A stretch of DNA of 64,000 nt. Source: Pseudomonas sp. MYb118 (GTDB lineage Bacteria; Pseudomonadota; Gammaproteobacteria; Pseudomonadales; Pseudomonadaceae). Location of the stretch: NCBI RefSeq assembly GCF_040947875.1, contig NZ_JBFRXN010000002.1:3332934-3396933 (forward strand), read 5' to 3'. The translations under genes were made by a program, and so were the position numbers. A model generated the notes under the pieces. That model worked only from the letters and a program-made list of their open reading frames with translations. It was not told where the DNA came from and made no database searches. Within the stretch, counting starts at the first letter, position 1. Each line of letters begins with the position of its first letter. Below are positions 62,013 through 64,000 of this stretch, in pieces.

Positions 62013-62047
62013 GCGGGGGAGTGCGTTTCGCACTCTCTCGCTTTTTT
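62013..62047 (+). terminator. Intrinsic terminator of fliC
   Basis: GCGGGGGAGTGCG and CGCACTCTCTCGC pair over 13 bp (two G-U pairs) with a 3-nt loop, followed by six Ts, 17 bp after the fliC stop. Confidence 0.92.
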
Positions 62048-62067
62048 GATTAAGTGAGGTGATGGAC

Positions 62068-62433
62068 ATGGATATGAGCGTGAAGCTGAACTTGTCTTAT
62101 CCTGCGGCCAAGCCGGCGACGCCAGTGGCTGAAGCGGCTGTAGAAAAGCCTCAAGCCGATGCTGCGCCTGTGGCATTGGTCAAGGATGAGCCCAAGGATG
62201 CACAGAGTGATCAGGACAAGCTGAAAACGGCCGTCAAGGAAATCGAGAAATTCGTCCAGTCGCTCAAGCGCAACCTGGAATTCTCGATCGACGAGCCTTC
62301 GGGTAAAGTCGTGGTCAAAGTCATTGCCAGTGACTCCGGTGAGGTGATCCGTCAGATCCCCAACGAAGAAGTCCTCAAGCTGGCCAATAGTTTGAATGAC
62401 GCAAGCAGTCTGCTGTTCAGCGCCAAAGTCTGA
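62068..62433 (+). CDS. flaG: Flagellar protein FlaG
   Basis: 121 residues. A Pro/Ala-rich N-terminus is followed by the FlaG domain (about 50-120): EIEKFVQSLKRNLEFSIDE, GKVVVKVIASDSGEVIRQIP and EEVLKLANSLND. FlaG proteins affect filament length in Pseudomonas and other bacteria. Three in-frame ATGs (62062, 62068, 62074) occur; 62068 has GAGG 8 nt upstream and is preferred. Lies between fliC and fliD, the usual order in pseudomonads. Confidence 0.92.
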   Translation: MDMSVKLNLSYPAAKPATPVAEAAVEKPQADAAPVALVKDEPKDAQSDQDKLKTAVKEIEKFVQSLKRNLEFSIDEPSGKVVVKVIASDSGEVIRQIPNEEVLKLANSLNDASSLLFSAKV

Positions 62434-62515
62434 CAGCTGGCACGAAATTTGTTGCTATGTTCTTTTGGGCGTTGTAGTGGTCAAAAGACCGGCGAGACAC
62501 TGAAGGGAGATCTAC

Positions 62516-63948
62516 ATGGCAAGTCCAATTCTACCGGGCACGGGCTTAGGTTCGGGCCTCGATACTGGCGCTATCGTCAAGGCGCTGGTCAACGCTGACA
62601 AAGCGGCCAAGCAAGGCCAGATCGACCGTGGCACCACTGCCAACACCGCGTCGATCTCCGGTGTCGGTACCCTGAAGTCGCTGCTCGCCACCTTCCAGGC
62701 GGCCATGAAGACCCTGGGCAGCACCACCGAGCCTCAGTTCACCGGATTCGTGGCCACTTCTTCCGAGCCAGAAGGTGCTTACCGCGACCGCCAACAATTC
62801 GGCTGTCAGTGGCATCTACAAAATTCATGTCGACGCGCTCGCGACCGGTTCGAAAGTGGCCACGCAAGCATTTGCTGCGGGTTCCACTGCGCCCGTCAAC
62901 GGCGGTGCCGCCGGTGTCCTGACCATCACCCAGGGAACGCCTGGTGGGGCCGACAAGACCTACAACCTCGAAGTGCCGGCTGGCTCGACCCTTGAGTCGG
63001 TTGCCAAGGCGCTCAACAGCAAGTATCAATTCAGTGGCCTCAGCGCCAGCGTCGTCACCGATAACTTCGGTTCCCGTCTGGTGGTGGGTTCCACCAACAC
63101 TGGCGCAGGCAGTGATATTTCGCTGAGCGGCGTTCCGGGTCTGGAAGTTGATGGCAAGGCAGTGATGGGCACGCCTGCGTCGGCCACCACCTCTGGCGTG
63201 TCGGTGGGCTGGCGCAAGACGCCAGGCTGTCCCACTGGACGGTATGGCGATCACCAGCCCGACCAACAAGCTGGACAAAACGCTGTCGGGTCTGTCGATG
63301 ACTTTGACTGGCACTGGCGACTCCCAGGTGTCCATCGGCGCCAACAATGATGGCCTGAAAGCTTCTATCCAGAAGTTTGTCGATGCCTACAACGCGGTGG
63401 CCAACGCCATCAGCTCGCTGACCAAGCCATCGCTGGATGACGACGGTAACCCAACCATTCCGGCGGCGCTGACCGGCGACTCCATGCCGCGTTCGATCCT
63501 GGCGGCCATGCGCGGTCCGTTGGCTGAGACTGGCAACGGTGACAAGCTGACCGTGCTGTCCCAGTTGGGTATCACCACCGACCAGAAAACCGGTGCGCTG
63601 AACTTCGATACCAACAAGTTCAACGCCGCAATGACCGATAAAAAGCTCGGCGGCGAAGTGCAAACCCTATTCTCGGGTGAAAACGGTCTGCTGGCTCGTA
63701 TGGACAATGCCATCAAGCCCTACACCGATACCGGTGGCATCCTCGATACCCGTACCACGGCGCTGAACAAGACCAAGACCAAGCTGGCCAACGACCAGTT
63801 GGCCCTGGATCGCCGGATCGAGTCCCTGACCGCGGTACTGACCAAAAAGTACAACGACATGGACACGCTGGTCGGCAAGCTGAAGGCGACTGCCAGCAAC
63901 ATCACTTCGATGTTCGAAGCGATGAACGCCCAGCAGAAGAACAGCTAA
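62516..63948 (+). pseudogene. fliD: Filament cap protein FliD, disrupted by three frameshifts
   Basis: The product would be about 475 residues. The N-terminus (MASPILPGTGLGSGLDTGAIV) reads in frame 2 to about 62768. An extra base near 62765-62770 (CCAGAAGGTG) moves the FliD sequence (KVLTATANNSAVSG) to frame 3. One base is lost near 63208 (GTGGGCTGG), moving LAQDARLS to frame 2. A further shift near 63233 (TCCCACTGG; two bases extra or one missing) moves LDGMAITSPTNKLDK to frame 1, which stays open to the stop at 63948. The C-terminal D0 coiled coil is intact. FliD caps the filament and is needed to polymerise flagellin. It is either a real loss or sequence error; all pieces are otherwise well conserved. 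GGGAG precedes the ATG. Confidence 0.85.
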
Positions 63949-63964
63949 ACCACCCATAACGCCA

Positions 63965-64000
63965 AAAGCCCGGCAGCGTCGTCAAGCGCTCCGGGCTTTG
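63965..64000 (+). terminator. Intrinsic terminator of fliD (cut by window end)
   Basis: AAAGCCCGG and CCGGGCTTT (63991-63999) form a 9-bp stem 16 bp after the fliD stop. The expected T run lies at or beyond the last base. Confidence 0.75.

Overview
The window is a chromosomal segment of a fluorescent-type Pseudomonas, closest in character to the P. fluorescens group. The evidence is high GC, the phhR/phhABC phenylalanine locus, a CpxR/CpxP/CpxA-like locus next to trkH, a polar-flagellum cluster with a short 282-residue flagellin, and nine REP/REPIN elements of the GTGGGAGCGRGCYTGCTCGC type. No tRNA, rRNA, CRISPR array, insertion sequence or prophage was recognised.

Positions 1-33 kb are housekeeping and general-metabolism genes. 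In order: the end of a pertactin-like autotransporter; an Ig-like repeat protein; DUF454 and UPF0149 genes; recQ; a MarR regulator; a short FimV paralogue; a SelT/W/H-type protein; an EamA exporter with an AraC regulator; an LpxH-like phosphatase; HD and DUF962 proteins; an AraC regulator; trkH; a nitroreductase; the Cpx-like locus; yciI/yciB; then yciV-yciO-scpA-scpB-rluB; an aromatic-type amino acid permease; arfB; an MFS transporter; two very small genes; and phhC-phhB-phhA divergent from phhR. Every REPIN lies in this half, always in gaps between genes.

Positions 34.7-64 kb are flagellar. A first glycan cassette (34.7-43.5 kb) encodes a WbqC-like protein, a giant multidomain glycosyltransferase, a methyltransferase, a sugar epimerase/reductase, an ATP-grasp ligase, a metallophosphoesterase and a WecE aminotransferase. 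A terminator and a good sigma-54 promoter follow, then flgFGHIJKL. A second cassette (52.5-60.9 kb) carries two more giant glycosyltransferases, a second methyltransferase and a KAS III-like enzyme. After it come fliC (behind a sigma-28 promoter), flaG and fliD.

The likely joint role is flagellin glycosylation. WecE would make a nucleotide-activated 4-amino-4,6-dideoxyhexose. The methyltransferases, the ATP-grasp ligase and the KAS III-like enzyme would decorate it, and the giant transferases would build the glycan on FliC. No amino-sugar acyltransferase was seen, so the ATP-grasp ligase is a candidate for an alternative N-acylation step.

Two further structural points stand out. A 266-bp nested palindrome sits between flgH and flgI and contains the flgI ribosome binding site and start codon. 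The fliD reading frame is broken by three small indels, which could be real or sequence error.
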